From Methylophaga sp. (lineage in GTDB: Bacteria; Pseudomonadota; Gammaproteobacteria; Nitrosococcales; Methylophagaceae), in the NCBI GenBank assembly GCA_002706095.1, contig PAJP01000025.1, positions 124,001 to 188,000 on the forward strand: a stretch of DNA of 64,000 bases, written 5' to 3'. A program made the translations under genes and the position numbers. This document shows positions 26,015 through 35,250 of this stretch, piece by piece (the stretch's first letter is position 1; every line of letters starts with the position of its first letter). A model generated the notes under the pieces. The model saw only the letters and a program-made list of their open reading frames with translations, had not been told where the DNA came from and made no database searches.

Positions 26015-27235
26015 TCATGGCTTAAGCAGCAACATCATTGGTCCCATAGTATTGAACTTCAAATCTGCTAACTTTTTCAACAAGGATGGTAAATAGTTTG
26101 CGTTATGAGAGATATAACGTTCATAGCTTTGTATTAATTGCAGTACATGAGGCGTTTCAATCTTTTGATGGTAGTGGGCCATACCAATCAGAATCGTTTG
26201 AATATTGGTAAAACAAGTGATCAATTTGAGATAGCCTTCGAACAAACTATGCTGGCTTGAAACTGGAAAGTCAGCGTGGAATAGATGGGAAATCAAATAG
26301 TTTTCGAGGAAATACCCACGTTCTTGCAGGAAAAGTCGATAAAATTTTTCATTAGCGTTTTGATATTTTTCAAAGATTTTATCGACGTCAAACTCATTGT
26401 AGTCAATGTCCAGGCCCTTGTTTAACCATTCCAGACACTCGGCAAAACGTGGGTTGGCGGCTTCTGGGTACTCTGTGATTAACATGGTGAGGGAGTATTC
26501 GAGCTTTAAACGTGGATTAGAACTGAATTGTTGGTATTGTTTAAGTAGCTCATCTGGATAATCAAGGGCGGCAATGAAGTCAACGATGATTTGATTCATC
26601 AGAATATAGCTGTTGTTTTTAGACGCTTGATCAAGTTTGTCCAAAAACACACCTAAGATAAATAAACGCTCATCTAAGCTGATGTGCCTCATTTGGATGA
26701 TATGAAACGAGACTGTTCTTATTGCTTCATAGGTTTCCTGAGCATCAGCAGGTAAATGCGCGCTTATTTTTAATTCGATTGATTGTAGCCTTTGGCTATG
26801 TACGCTAGGCATATGAATATCAATGAGCTGTACCGGTGATTCTGGCAAAATTGCTAAACGGGTCACTTCTGGGCAAGCAAGACTCATCGCCGACTGAGAC
26901 TCATTAAAGACATTGCTTGGTCTGCGAGGGAAGACTGTGCAAGTATCGGACAAGTAACTTTCACCACATTTTTTATAAATATTACATAACTTGTCCTCAT
27001 TCAAAAAAGGACAGGAGCCATCATTATGTAGCTTGATTTTATAGGCTGTGCCAGACACATTACTTCTATCACGGACGATATTAGACAGTACTTCTTTCCG
27101 GAAGGTGTGGTCTGAAATATGTTTATATTTTCGATATGTTTTTTTATCGATATTTACTTGCCAGCCGCTACAGCATGTATCCTCGCATTCAGAACCAATG
27201 CATTCGAATTTATCGTAATAATCCAGAACCTTCAT
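26015..27235 (-). CDS. flagellin lysine-N-methylase family protein (FliB-like)
   Basis: This is a 406-residue protein. I start it at ATG 27235 and not at the TTG one codon earlier. The N-terminal third carries the Cys clusters typical of FliB-type lysine N-methylases: CIGSECEDTCCSGW, then CPFLNEDKLCNIY, then LSDTCTVFPR and SLACPE. These probably bind a metal or iron-sulfur cluster. In Salmonella, FliB methylates surface lysines of flagellin. The C-terminal two thirds are helical without a known motif. No flagellar gene is in this window, so the substrate here could be different. It stands alone between convergent and divergent neighbours. Confidence 0.82.
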   Translation of the reverse strand: MKVLDYYDKFECIGSECEDTCCSGWQVNIDKKTYRKYKHISDHTFRKEVLSNIVRDRSNVSGTAYKIKLHNDGSCPFLNEDKLCNIYKKCGESYLSDTCTVFPRRPSNVFNESQSAMSLACPEVTRLAILPESPVQLIDIHMPSVHSQRLQSIELKISAHLPADAQETYEAIRTVSFHIIQMRHISLDERLFILGVFLDKLDQASKNNSYILMNQIIVDFIAALDYPDELLKQYQQFSSNPRLKLEYSLTMLITEYPEAANPRFAECLEWLNKGLDIDYNEFDVDKIFEKYQNANEKFYRLFLQERGYFLENYLISHLFHADFPVSSQHSLFEGYLKLITCFTNIQTILIGMAHYHQKIETPHVLQLIQSYERYISHNANYLPSLLKKLADLKFNTMGPMMLLLKP

Positions 27236-27463
27236 CAAGCAACCTCAAACAAATACGTGACTGATTTTTACTTTACAGACTCAATTGCAAATAGAAAACT
27301 CTCCGTAAATTTAAATACAGCTTAATACACCAATCTTTCACACCGAATCGCACCCAGAGTTTAGGCTTAAGTGAAGTACTGTCGACTTACTCATTTTATG
27401 GTGGAACAAATTAAGTTGTGCACGAGTCATTATCTCTAATCAATCCAACTCAATGAGGTGATG

Positions 27464-27811
27464 ATGAAACCCCACATATTTTCTCTTACTGTTGCAGGCC
27501 TGTTATTTTCAACAATGGTTAATGCGGAAGAGCAGAACTATCAACAATGTCTCTTTAATCCAGCCAATGAAGTAGCAGCGGAACAGGCAGGGCAATCCAC
27601 AGCGGTATTTTGTGCATCACGTCATTTTGATACGGCGCCAACCGCATTTCAGGCGCAGGTACTCAATCAGGATATCGAAGGATTTAAACAGCGTGATCCA
27701 AAATTCAAAGCCTTTTATGATGGCATTCGTCAGCATGGTTCCAACGATATTTATACGGATCGGCAGATCATTTTAATGTTCATCGACAAACGTGAAGTGA
27801 ATAAAGACTAA
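27464..27811 (+). CDS. small secreted protein of unknown function
   Basis: This is a periplasmic protein of about 115 residues. The signal peptide spans about residues 1-22 (VAGLLFSTMVNA-EEQ). The mature part has two Cys (CLF and FCASRHF) that could form a disulfide, and a charged helical C-terminus. Three in-frame starts occur together (GTG 27458, ATG 27461, ATG 27464). I take the last because GAGG at 27455-27458 then has normal spacing. No known family was recognised. The next gene is convergent across a hairpin pair. Confidence 0.75.
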   Translation: MKPHIFSLTVAGLLFSTMVNAEEQNYQQCLFNPANEVAAEQAGQSTAVFCASRHFDTAPTAFQAQVLNQDIEGFKQRDPKFKAFYDGIRQHGSNDIYTDRQIILMFIDKREVNKD

Positions 27812-27821
27812 GCAATAAAAA

Positions 27822-27871
27822 AAGCTCTGGCCCAGAGAGCCAGAGCTTCCGAACTACTCCCGCAGTAGTTC
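27822..27871. terminator. double-hairpin terminator between convergent genes
   Basis: AAGCTCTGGC (27822-27831) pairs with GCCAGAGCTT (27839-27848). On the minus strand it is followed by a run of seven Ts, so it ends the gene at 27877. A second perfect hairpin, GAACTACT/AGTAGTTC, occupies 27851-27871. Confidence 0.9.
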
Positions 27872-27876
27872 TTACC

Positions 27877-28401
27877 TTATGGTTGATAAGGTAAAGAGGA
27901 ATGGTGAAGATCAATTTTCACACTGCCATCGTCCTCAAGTGTATAACCAAAGGTGTATTCCACTTTTACTTCCTTACCTGAGGTATCGGTGAAATAATAA
28001 TTGCCCATTGCAACGGCATAGTCGTCTTTGATGGCAATATCTTCATTTTCAAATCGCACATTCGTCCAGGGTTGCAAAGCAAAGCCTTTATCTTCTGAGA
28101 CGATACCACCGACAAAGTAGGAAATAGCCTCATCATAACTGTTTCTGAATTGATCTTCAGCGGCCTTGGTCGGTTTAAATAATACCGTGCCATCGTCAAA
28201 ATCATACAGCTCACTGACTTTCATTTTCGCGACCGATTCATAGTCTTTTCCATCCAGTTTTGCCTGACCAATTTCAACAATCGCCTCAGCCCAGTTTTCC
28301 TGCGCTTTTTGAATCGTATCTTTACTCAGTGATTCACCGGCCATAGCTGAACCGGCAATAGAGCTACTTAAAATCAATGTTGTTAATGATAATTTTTTCA
28401 T
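27877..28401 (-). CDS. secreted NTF2/SnoaL-like protein
   Basis: The real start is the ATG at 28401, preceded by GGAGAGGAAAAAA, giving 174 residues; the open frame upstream of it has no start signal. A signal peptide (SSSIAGSAMAGES) directs export. The mature domain has the look of an NTF2-like alpha+beta fold: a helix with NWAEAIVEIGQAKLDG, then VLFKPTKAAEDQFR, and strands ending in DLHHSSLPY. From memory, relatives are often misnamed phosphoribosyl-AMP cyclohydrolase in databases. The zinc-site motifs of HisI are absent and export is incompatible with that role. Function unknown. It is upstream of the ompW gene on the same strand but separated from it by a terminator. Confidence 0.78.
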   Translation of the reverse strand: MKKLSLTTLILSSSIAGSAMAGESLSKDTIQKAQENWAEAIVEIGQAKLDGKDYESVAKMKVSELYDFDDGTVLFKPTKAAEDQFRNSYDEAISYFVGGIVSEDKGFALQPWTNVRFENEDIAIKDDYAVAMGNYYFTDTSGKEVKVEYTFGYTLEDDGSVKIDLHHSSLPYQP

Positions 28402-28510
28402 TTTTTTCCTCTCCACGAATTGTGTAGGCTTAGTGTATGGCGAGATGGCTGAATACGATCTGATTATCAGATGAACAGAAAATGAATTTTTGAACACAAA
28501 AAAAAGCGTA

Positions 28511-28536
28511 AAAAAAAACCCGCATAAATGCGGGTT
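28511..28536 (-). terminator. Rho-independent terminator
   Basis: AACCCGCA (28517-28524) and TGCGGGTT (28529-28536) form a stem with a four-base loop. Read on the minus strand it is followed by a long T-run. It lies 25 bp after the ompW stop. Confidence 0.92.
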
Positions 28537-28560
28537 AACAGGGAGGTCGAAAGGGGAAGG

Positions 28561-29238
28561 TTAGAAGCGTCGGCCAATACCGATACCAAACACGAAGGGA
28601 TCAATATCGGCATTAATCGTGGCTCTCTCAATGGTCCCACCTAATATATTCGTATAGTGAGCTTGAGTATCAATATCAATATATTTCATGTCTACGTTGA
28701 TAAACCAGTCATCATTAATGGCTACATCCATACCGACTTGAGCGGCGAGTCCCCAAGAGCTATCAAGCTTCACCTTAGAGCCGGGTGTACCGAGAATGCC
28801 TGGCACTTCTTCATCAAAAAAGTAGGTATAGTTAATCCCGGCGCCAATATAGGGTCTAATCGAGGAGTCAGGTAAAAAGTGATATTGCAGTAGTAAGGTA
28901 GGAGGTAAGACTTTCGTTTCCGCCACATCACCCAGATTATTCCAGTTTTTAACCCCTTTTACGGTATGTTCGGAATACCCCAGAATCAGCTCCAGCCCCC
29001 AATGTCTGTTGATCATATAAGTGATGTCAAGCTCAGGCACCGTATCATCATTCACACTGACACCTTCACCAGAAGCAACACCATTGATATATAACTGACC
29101 ACTACTGTCATTCGGATTAACATTGATAATCCGACCACGAACTAACCAGTCACCAGCCTCGTAGGCATATACGGGTAAAGTAATCGTCGACAAACTTAAC
29201 GCTGATAAACCAGCCAAACCCAAGAACGACTTTCTCAT
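28561..29238 (-). CDS. ompW: OmpW-family outer membrane beta-barrel protein
   Basis: This 225-residue outer membrane protein has a signal peptide (cleavage near VYA-YEA) and the OmpW pattern: an early AGDWLVRGRIINVNP strand, the turn YMINRHWGLELILGYSEH, the block VLPPTLLLQYHFLPDSSIRPYIGAGINY, and a C-terminal strand ending GIGIGRRF with terminal Phe for BAM recognition. OmpW forms an eight-stranded barrel with a hydrophobic channel. It is thought to help small hydrophobic compounds pass the outer membrane and is often regulated by stress. A single-gene unit with its own terminator. Confidence 0.93.
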   Translation of the reverse strand: MRKSFLGLAGLSALSLSTITLPVYAYEAGDWLVRGRIINVNPNDSSGQLYINGVASGEGVSVNDDTVPELDITYMINRHWGLELILGYSEHTVKGVKNWNNLGDVAETKVLPPTLLLQYHFLPDSSIRPYIGAGINYTYFFDEEVPGILGTPGSKVKLDSSWGLAAQVGMDVAINDDWFINVDMKYIDIDTQAHYTNILGGTIERATINADIDPFVFGIGIGRRF

Positions 29239-29327
29239 GATAATTAACCTTAGTGTGAAAAACTAAGGTCAGTTTAAGCAGGCATGACTGAATTTATTCT
29301 GAGTTTTAAATGAACAGTAAATGAATA

Positions 29328-30005
29328 TTATTTTGCTGAAAAACGATAACCCACCCCGCGTTTGGTCTCAATAAAAGACTGTTCAGGATGGCGATCTATT
29401 TTTTTCCGTAAACGCCGGATGTAAACATCAACAATATTCGTCAACGGATCTGTATTTACCCCCCAGACAGCATTGATTATGCGTTCACGGGAAACGACTT
29501 TACCATCGGTTTGCACCAGATACAGTAATAGATCAAATTCCAATGAGGTCAAGTCTACGGCCTCACCATCTACATAAACACTGCGCTCGCCAACGTTAAT
29601 CAGCAATGGGCCCAACTGCAAGCTATCTTTGTCTGGTTTATGTGCTGACCGACGCCGTCCTAAAGCTTCAATTCTGGCAATTAATTCATCAAAATCAAAT
29701 GGTTTGGTCAGGTAATCATCCGCCCCAGCCCTGAGCCCGGCGACTTTTTCTTGCGTATCATCCACCGCGGTCAAAAAGAGTATGGGGATATCCGTATTCT
29801 GTTTCCTGACACGCTGGCAAACAGTTAAACCATCCATATCAGGCAACATGCGATCAATAATCAGCAAATCATATTGATGCTGTTTGAGGAAACTCAGTCC
29901 CGTTGCAGCGTCATTCGCCTGCTCACAGAAAAACCCTTCTGCCTTCAGACCCCGACAAATAAAGTCTGCCACTCGTTTTTCATCTTCAATCAGTAGAATT
30001 TGCAT
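29328..30005 (-). CDS. OmpR/PhoB-family response regulator
   Basis: This 225-residue two-component response regulator has a receiver domain with the acidic pocket (IEDE) and phospho-acceptor Asp51 (IIDRMLPD), the Thr in FLTAVDD, and the Lys of LTKPFD. A winged helix DNA-binding domain occupies about residues 128-225, including TSLEFDLLLYLVQ and VDVYIRRLRKKID, and ends RGVGYRFS. It overlaps the start of its histidine kinase gene by 1 bp, which is typical of a cognate pair. The regulon is unknown; the neighbours ompW and pqiABC are candidate targets because of their envelope roles (inference). Confidence 0.93.
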   Translation of the reverse strand: MQILLIEDEKRVADFICRGLKAEGFFCEQANDAATGLSFLKQHQYDLLIIDRMLPDMDGLTVCQRVRKQNTDIPILFLTAVDDTQEKVAGLRAGADDYLTKPFDFDELIARIEALGRRRSAHKPDKDSLQLGPLLINVGERSVYVDGEAVDLTSLEFDLLLYLVQTDGKVVSRERIINAVWGVNTDPLTNIVDVYIRRLRKKIDRHPEQSFIETKRGVGYRFSAK

Positions 30006-31567
30006 TAGACTACCCTCGGCAGTGAGATGGTGATGCGAAAACCTGTGTCATCCACTTCTGCCCTAATTTTTCCCTGATGCGCATCTGTTATCGCCTTCGC
30101 CACAGCCAGTCCCAGCCCGGTTCCTGGTAAGGATTCTCTTCGGACTTTTTGACTGCGATAAAAACGATCAAAGATAAATGGTAATTCTGACTGTTCAAGC
30201 CCATGTCCCTGGTCTGCGACCTGAATCAGAATATTCTGATCATCAATAGACGTATCAATCTGCACGTGTGTCTCTGCGGGACTGTATTTAATGGCATTAT
30301 CGAGCACGATAATCAGCAGTTGCCTGATACGTTCAGCATCTACCTTGGCATAAGCCGGTTCAGCAGTTGGCGTAAAATTCAGCACCATGGATTTTGCTTT
30401 AGCCTGATGACGCATATCCTGACAACAATCATTCACCAGGTCATTGATGCTGGTTTTGGCACATTCCAGCCTCAGGTTATTGGTATCGGTTCTGGCAATG
30501 AATAAAAGATCATCCACCAATCGACTCAAAAACAAAGACTGCTCCAGCACCTGACTTAATGCATCACGTAAAGCAGGATCAGCATCCCCTGCATTTTTTT
30601 GTCTCAAAGCCACCTGAGCTTCGCCACGAATAATGGTAAGCGGGGTTCTGAGTTCGTGGCTGATATCCGCGAGAAAGTGTCGTCTGGAGACATCATTGTG
30701 TTGTAGGGTCTGGTTTAATTGAACCAGCTCCTCGGTGCGTTTAGCCACCTCATATTCAAGGTTTTGATTGAGGGTATCACGTAGCTGTTTTTGTTCAGCC
30801 AAATTGTGTGCCATACCGTTAAACGACTCAGCAATGGCATCAAACTCTGCATCAAAGCCCAAGGGCACCCGATACTGCAAATCGCCTTGAGAAAGTGCTT
30901 CCGCGCCTTTTTTCAATTGATTCACAGGCTCGGTGATATTTCTTATCAACGCCAGACTACCTAGTATGGTTAGAAAAATGGCCAATAGAGACAACACCAA
31001 TGCTGACCAATAAATCAAGGAATGACGGTTTTCAATATTGTCATTTAATGCATCGACCAGGCCTGACTGTCGCTGCAGAGCCAGGTTAATCGCATCACGG
31101 AAATTATTATCAATCTGCTCTTCCAGCAAGAATTTAATTTTCTGTGAACGTGACTGTTCATCACGCATTTCCAAGACTTCAGCAAACGATATCAAGATGC
31201 CGTTTATCGCCATTTCCAGATTGTCGGTGTCTTCAACTGACCCCCTGGTTTTTTCGGGCCCGAGGGCTTCACGTTGAGCGATCTCCAACGCCCTGATCCG
31301 CGACAGAGTCTCTCTGATCATGGCGCGTTTATTTCTGACAATGGACTGGTTAGCACTTTTACCCAGTAAAATTTCGTCCGTTATTTGCTTGAATAAACGA
31401 TAGCTATGATCAGACAACTTTAGATGCTCTGTAAGCAAGCTGTTAGCCGTATTGACCTGGGAAATATTCGACGCCGTAAACTTGGTCGACCAGACCGTCA
31501 GTGATAAAGCTAAACTCACGATCAAAAAGGCAAAGGCAGCAAACAAAATGATTTTCTTTTGATACAT
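30005..31567 (-). CDS. two-component sensor histidine kinase with HAMP domain
   Basis: This is a 520-residue inner membrane kinase. TM1 is at about 7-25, a helical periplasmic sensor region at about 30-180, TM2 at about 184-208, then HAMP and a coiled coil. The phospho-acceptor is His304 in DISHELRTPL. The ATPase domain shows the N box DNAIKYSP, the G1 box ADQGHGLEQ, an F box IFDRFYRS and the G2 box GTGLGLAVAK. The helical periplasmic part suggests a four-helix-bundle sensor that detects a small ligand or envelope state. The ligand cannot be read from sequence. It is translated with the response regulator gene. Confidence 0.93.
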   Translation of the reverse strand: MYQKKIILFAAFAFLIVSLALSLTVWSTKFTASNISQVNTANSLLTEHLKLSDHSYRLFKQITDEILLGKSANQSIVRNKRAMIRETLSRIRALEIAQREALGPEKTRGSVEDTDNLEMAINGILISFAEVLEMRDEQSRSQKIKFLLEEQIDNNFRDAINLALQRQSGLVDALNDNIENRHSLIYWSALVLSLLAIFLTILGSLALIRNITEPVNQLKKGAEALSQGDLQYRVPLGFDAEFDAIAESFNGMAHNLAEQKQLRDTLNQNLEYEVAKRTEELVQLNQTLQHNDVSRRHFLADISHELRTPLTIIRGEAQVALRQKNAGDADPALRDALSQVLEQSLFLSRLVDDLLFIARTDTNNLRLECAKTSINDLVNDCCQDMRHQAKAKSMVLNFTPTAEPAYAKVDAERIRQLLIIVLDNAIKYSPAETHVQIDTSIDDQNILIQVADQGHGLEQSELPFIFDRFYRSQKVRRESLPGTGLGLAVAKAITDAHQGKIRAEVDDTGFRITISLPRVV

Positions 31568-31637
31568 AGGCTTGCTCTTTACCCCTCAGAAATCAGTTTT
31601 TGCCATCATTACAAATATGCTGAAATGTTTTTATACC

Positions 31638-32228
31638 CTAATCATCAACTCTAGGTAATGTCGATGCGATGTCAGTGGCTAAGGTGTCCAGATTATTGGC
31701 TAATGCACGAATCAGAACTGGATAGCCTTCTGCTGGTAAAGCTTGCGTCAGGCTGAAACGTTGAGTGGTGACCGTTTCACCTTGTTTATTAAGCAATTGC
31801 CATTGTCCACTGGTGACGGCTTGACCATCAAAACGGCCCTGAAACTGATCAAACTCTACTTGAAGCTGGTAGCTGCTTTGCTTAGCAAACGACGGCAAAT
31901 TAACGATTCGATAATCTGACTGCGCCGCTTGTAGTCGATCACGTAAACCACGACTCAACTGTGCCGCCAGTGACTCAGCCCATTGATGATATTGGGCAGA
32001 ATGAACCGTGATGTCATCCAGTTGCAGTACCACACCATTTTTACTGAGAAAATCAGCCAGAATGATTGGTCGGATAAAAACGGTTTTATCCGAACGGATG
32101 TTATCTGTAGGCGTATCGATGACAGGTAAGGTATAGAAAGTTGACTGTGTTACTGGCTGGCCCGCACAGGCAGTCAACAAAATAAAAAACAGTCCAATAA
32201 AAAATCGTTTCACAACACTCTCCTGCAT
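31638..32228 (-). CDS. pqiC: PqiC-like ABC-type transport auxiliary lipoprotein
   Basis: This is a lipoprotein of up to 196 residues; the lipobox is LTACAG. It belongs to the YmbA/PqiC family. PqiC anchors the MCE needle of the PqiB system in the outer membrane. The annotated ATG at 32228 follows the pqiB stop directly, but GGAG inside that region fits better with a GTG five codons later (32213), which would still leave an intact signal peptide. Typical blocks are TFYTLP at the mature N-terminus and a central VEFDQFQGRFDG segment. It is the last gene of pqiABC. Confidence 0.9.
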   Translation of the reverse strand: MQESVVKRFFIGLFFILLTACAGQPVTQSTFYTLPVIDTPTDNIRSDKTVFIRPIILADFLSKNGVVLQLDDITVHSAQYHQWAESLAAQLSRGLRDRLQAAQSDYRIVNLPSFAKQSSYQLQVEFDQFQGRFDGQAVTSGQWQLLNKQGETVTTQRFSLTQALPAEGYPVLIRALANNLDTLATDIASTLPRVDD

Positions 32229-33899
32229 CTACGGTTGAGCAGCAGGAGGTTGTGGATCCGCCTGCTCAGTACGATTGAAAATCAGTGCGTTGGGTTGCTC
32301 ATTTAATGTACGCACCAGGGGTTGTATGTCCTTAATCAGGCCTTCCAGGCTTTTTATACTCTGAGATAAATTCTGATACGCCGGTGCTTCTGGCGAGAGG
32401 CCTTTTAACGTTTCTCTGAGCTCAGCGAGCGTCTGATTGACATTATCCGGTATCGTTTGCGTCTGGGGATTATTCACAAACTGATCGATGCTGCTGGCTA
32501 AAGTCTGTACTTCCTGCAACAAGGCTTGAGACGTCTTTAAGTTAGCATTCACTCCGTCTAATACAGGCTGTACTTCTAGTCCATTTAATTTATCTAGCAG
32601 GTTGGATATTTTCATCTCCATCTGTGCCAGCTGCGATGACTTGGTGGGAATCACTTGTCGATCTTTAAACATGGCCACTTTAATCTCAGGCATACCCGGC
32701 GTTCTATCAATATTGATATCCACAAACATTGCACCGGTGAGCAAATTGCCAGGTTTTAAGGTAGCCACTAAACCTCGCTCTATAAGCCTATCTACGCGTT
32801 GTTTCCACTCTTCGAGCAGGCCATCATGGAAATCACCGAGCCGTTGCGGCTCCAGGCGAATCAATACGGGAATCGCAAATCCATCCTTGCCATTACGCAT
32901 TCGTGAGTTATATTCCCACGGGACACTTTCTACGGTACCAATACGTAATCCTCTGAATTCAACAGGTGCGCCTTCTGCCAGGCCACGCACGGTATCTTTC
33001 ACCATCAACACATATTCAATATATCGATCATAGCTGGCCTGCTGTGCTTCGGTCTGATTGGAATACAAGGCAAACTCATCTCCCGACGCTGCAGGCTCGT
33101 CATTTTCCACTTCCTGCAACACACCAAAACTGACACCACTGCTTAACAGTGTTTCCAGTGAGGCCAGATTGATATTAAAGCCTTTGGAGTCAAGACTGAT
33201 ATTCACACCAGACGAAGACCAGAACCGTGTGCTCTTGGTCACCAGTACATCATAAGGTGCTTCGATAAATAACTCATGATGCATATGCTGATTACCGGGT
33301 TTGAACTCTGACTTTTCAACACGGCCTACAATCTGTCCTTCATAACTGACCGGATCGCCTGGTTTTAAGGAGATGCCCAGAGGACTGTCGAGTTTGATAT
33401 GAATACCATTACCGCTCAATGACACCGGCGGTTGATCAAGCACCTCAAATTCTCGCTGTTCCTGTTGCGACTGGCCTGGTTCAAGTTGAATATACGCACC
33501 GGATAATACGGTATTCAAACCACTGATACCTTCCCGGCCAATACGTGGTTTTACTACCCAGAAACGTGTGTCTTCTACCAAAGTCGAAGCAGCATCAGGG
33601 TTAATGCGGGCTTTGACTACTGCATACTGTAAATCTTCAGACAGAGTGACCGACTCAACATGGCCGATTTCCACATTACGTGTTTTGATGAGTGTTTTAT
33701 TGGCAGCGATACCTTCGGCATCGTTCATGGTGAGATTAATCAGTGGCCCTGTACTCAGATAATCATCCACGACCAACCAGGCACCAATGAGGACCGCCAC
33801 GATAGGAAGAATCCATATAGGCGACCAACTAGACGCTTTCGTCGCACGGGCATTATCTAACTCTTCCGTGGTGTCGGTATTCGATACATCATCCGTCAT
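32229..33899 (-). CDS. pqiB: PqiB-type MCE protein of an envelope lipid transport system
   Basis: This 556-residue inner membrane-anchored protein has one transmembrane helix (about 25-45, WSPIWILPIVAVLIGAWLV) and three MCE domains. The MCE starts are visible as GPLINLTMNDAEGI, GIHIKLDSPLGISLKPGDPV and YVLMVKDTVRGLAEGAPVEFRG. A long C-terminal helix (about 400-545) forms the needle. PqiB hexamers stack MCE rings into a tube spanning the periplasm, thought to move lipids between membranes. It overlaps pqiA by 4 bp and abuts pqiC. Length and domain count match E. coli PqiB (546 aa). Confidence 0.94.
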   Translation of the reverse strand: MTDDVSNTDTTEELDNARATKASSWSPIWILPIVAVLIGAWLVVDDYLSTGPLINLTMNDAEGIAANKTLIKTRNVEIGHVESVTLSEDLQYAVVKARINPDAASTLVEDTRFWVVKPRIGREGISGLNTVLSGAYIQLEPGQSQQEQREFEVLDQPPVSLSGNGIHIKLDSPLGISLKPGDPVSYEGQIVGRVEKSEFKPGNQHMHHELFIEAPYDVLVTKSTRFWSSSGVNISLDSKGFNINLASLETLLSSGVSFGVLQEVENDEPAASGDEFALYSNQTEAQQASYDRYIEYVLMVKDTVRGLAEGAPVEFRGLRIGTVESVPWEYNSRMRNGKDGFAIPVLIRLEPQRLGDFHDGLLEEWKQRVDRLIERGLVATLKPGNLLTGAMFVDINIDRTPGMPEIKVAMFKDRQVIPTKSSQLAQMEMKISNLLDKLNGLEVQPVLDGVNANLKTSQALLQEVQTLASSIDQFVNNPQTQTIPDNVNQTLAELRETLKGLSPEAPAYQNLSQSIKSLEGLIKDIQPLVRTLNEQPNALIFNRTEQADPQPPAAQP

Positions 33900-35206
33900 A
33901 CGCTGTTGTCCTGTGCAGGTCGTAACTCCGTCTGTGGCTTATCCCATATCAGACGTGAATCAAAAGTGATGGCCGCCAACATCGTCAACACCACCACACT
34001 GGCAAAAGCGAGTGCAGCCGGTCCCGGTGTGACTGAAATTAAATCGCCAGCGTGTATTAAAGCCACCAAAATCGCCACTACAAAGACATCCACCATGGAC
34101 CAGCGACCGATAAACTCCGTTATCCGATACAATTTTAAACGTGCTAACTGGCTCAATTGATGTGCATTATTGACGGTTAAACACAGCCAGGACAACACGA
34201 TTAATTTAGCGATAGGTACCAGAATACTAGCAATAAAAATGACCAGCGCAATCGGCCACGAACCGTGTTCAATCAAGTCAATCACACCAGCCATAATGGT
34301 ACTGTTCTTTTCCTGACCAAAATTGGTGGTGGTCATTATCGGATAAACGTTTGCTGGTATATAGAAAATGGTGGCAGTTATCAGTAAGGCCAGGGTGCGT
34401 TGCAGACTTTTCGGTGCGCGTGCATGAAGCGGCTCGCCACAACGAACACAGTGATTATCACTGCCTTTATCCAGTGCATGAATCAAACCACAGGTAGGGC
34501 AACCGGTCAGCCCTTGTTCTGCGGCGCCTTGTCCCGTATTCGTATGCGCCGGCGCACGTGGTTCGCCCGCAATTGCAAACCACATCCAGTCAGCATCGAT
34601 AGAACGCGTAGTCATCAACAATAAGAAGGCAAACACCGCATAAGCCCAAAAGGCAATGCCAAGCTCAATATCGGCCATGCCTGCAATTTTAAACAGACTA
34701 ACCAAGGCACCAATGATAAAGACATCTGCCATCATCCAACTGTCGAGATGTTTGAGCGTCCGGGCAATTTGACGATGTTTGATTTTAGGTTCTGAAAACA
34801 ACAAGACCAGCTGTAACCAAATCACTGAAACAAGATACATGGCCGGCAAGATGATAATGGTCAATGCCACCACAATCGCCACAATAGGTTGTTCAAAACT
34901 CAGTAACATTGACGCAGTTTGTTCGATTTCAATACTGTGGCCGATGCCTTTAATTGAAAAACTGACAAAAGGGAAACTGACAGCGATGAGTAAGGCGATA
35001 AAGGCACTGATAGCAATAGCCAAGCTACGCTGGGCCGGACGATAGTGGCGTCTGGCTAAAACATGGTGACAACGAGGACAGTGTGCGACCTCGCCGGGAC
35101 GAAGCCGCGGTAAAGCAGACACCCAGTCGCATTCATGACACGCTCGCAGGCGGCGTTGTCCATTGATATTTTTATCAAGCTTCTGAAAAGAAACCGCTTG
35201 TTTCAT
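33896..35206 (-). CDS. pqiA: PqiA-type inner membrane protein
   Basis: This 436-residue protein contains two tandem PqiA domains of four transmembrane helices each. Each is preceded by a zinc-ribbon-like Cys pattern: CHECDW...CPRCHH near residue 20 and CPTCGL...CVRCGE near residue 230. PqiA is the integral membrane partner of PqiB and PqiC. Expression of pqi genes in E. coli rises with paraquat through SoxRS, but no SoxR site was sought here. It is the first gene of the pqiABC operon. Length is close to E. coli PqiA (417 aa). Confidence 0.94.
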   Translation of the reverse strand: MKQAVSFQKLDKNINGQRRLRACHECDWVSALPRLRPGEVAHCPRCHHVLARRHYRPAQRSLAIAISAFIALLIAVSFPFVSFSIKGIGHSIEIEQTASMLLSFEQPIVAIVVALTIIILPAMYLVSVIWLQLVLLFSEPKIKHRQIARTLKHLDSWMMADVFIIGALVSLFKIAGMADIELGIAFWAYAVFAFLLLMTTRSIDADWMWFAIAGEPRAPAHTNTGQGAAEQGLTGCPTCGLIHALDKGSDNHCVRCGEPLHARAPKSLQRTLALLITATIFYIPANVYPIMTTTNFGQEKNSTIMAGVIDLIEHGSWPIALVIFIASILVPIAKLIVLSWLCLTVNNAHQLSQLARLKLYRITEFIGRWSMVDVFVVAILVALIHAGDLISVTPGPAALAFASVVVLTMLAAITFDSRLIWDKPQTELRPAQDNSV

Positions 35207-35250
35207 GGCGTAATAACATCGCTTTAAATGACTGCGTTAATTGAAGTTGT

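Noticed and set aside
27877-28401. Phosphoribosyl-AMP cyclohydrolase, a name relatives of this protein sometimes carry
   Set aside because: The protein has a signal peptide and lacks the zinc and nucleotide motifs of HisI, so the name is probably a copied error.
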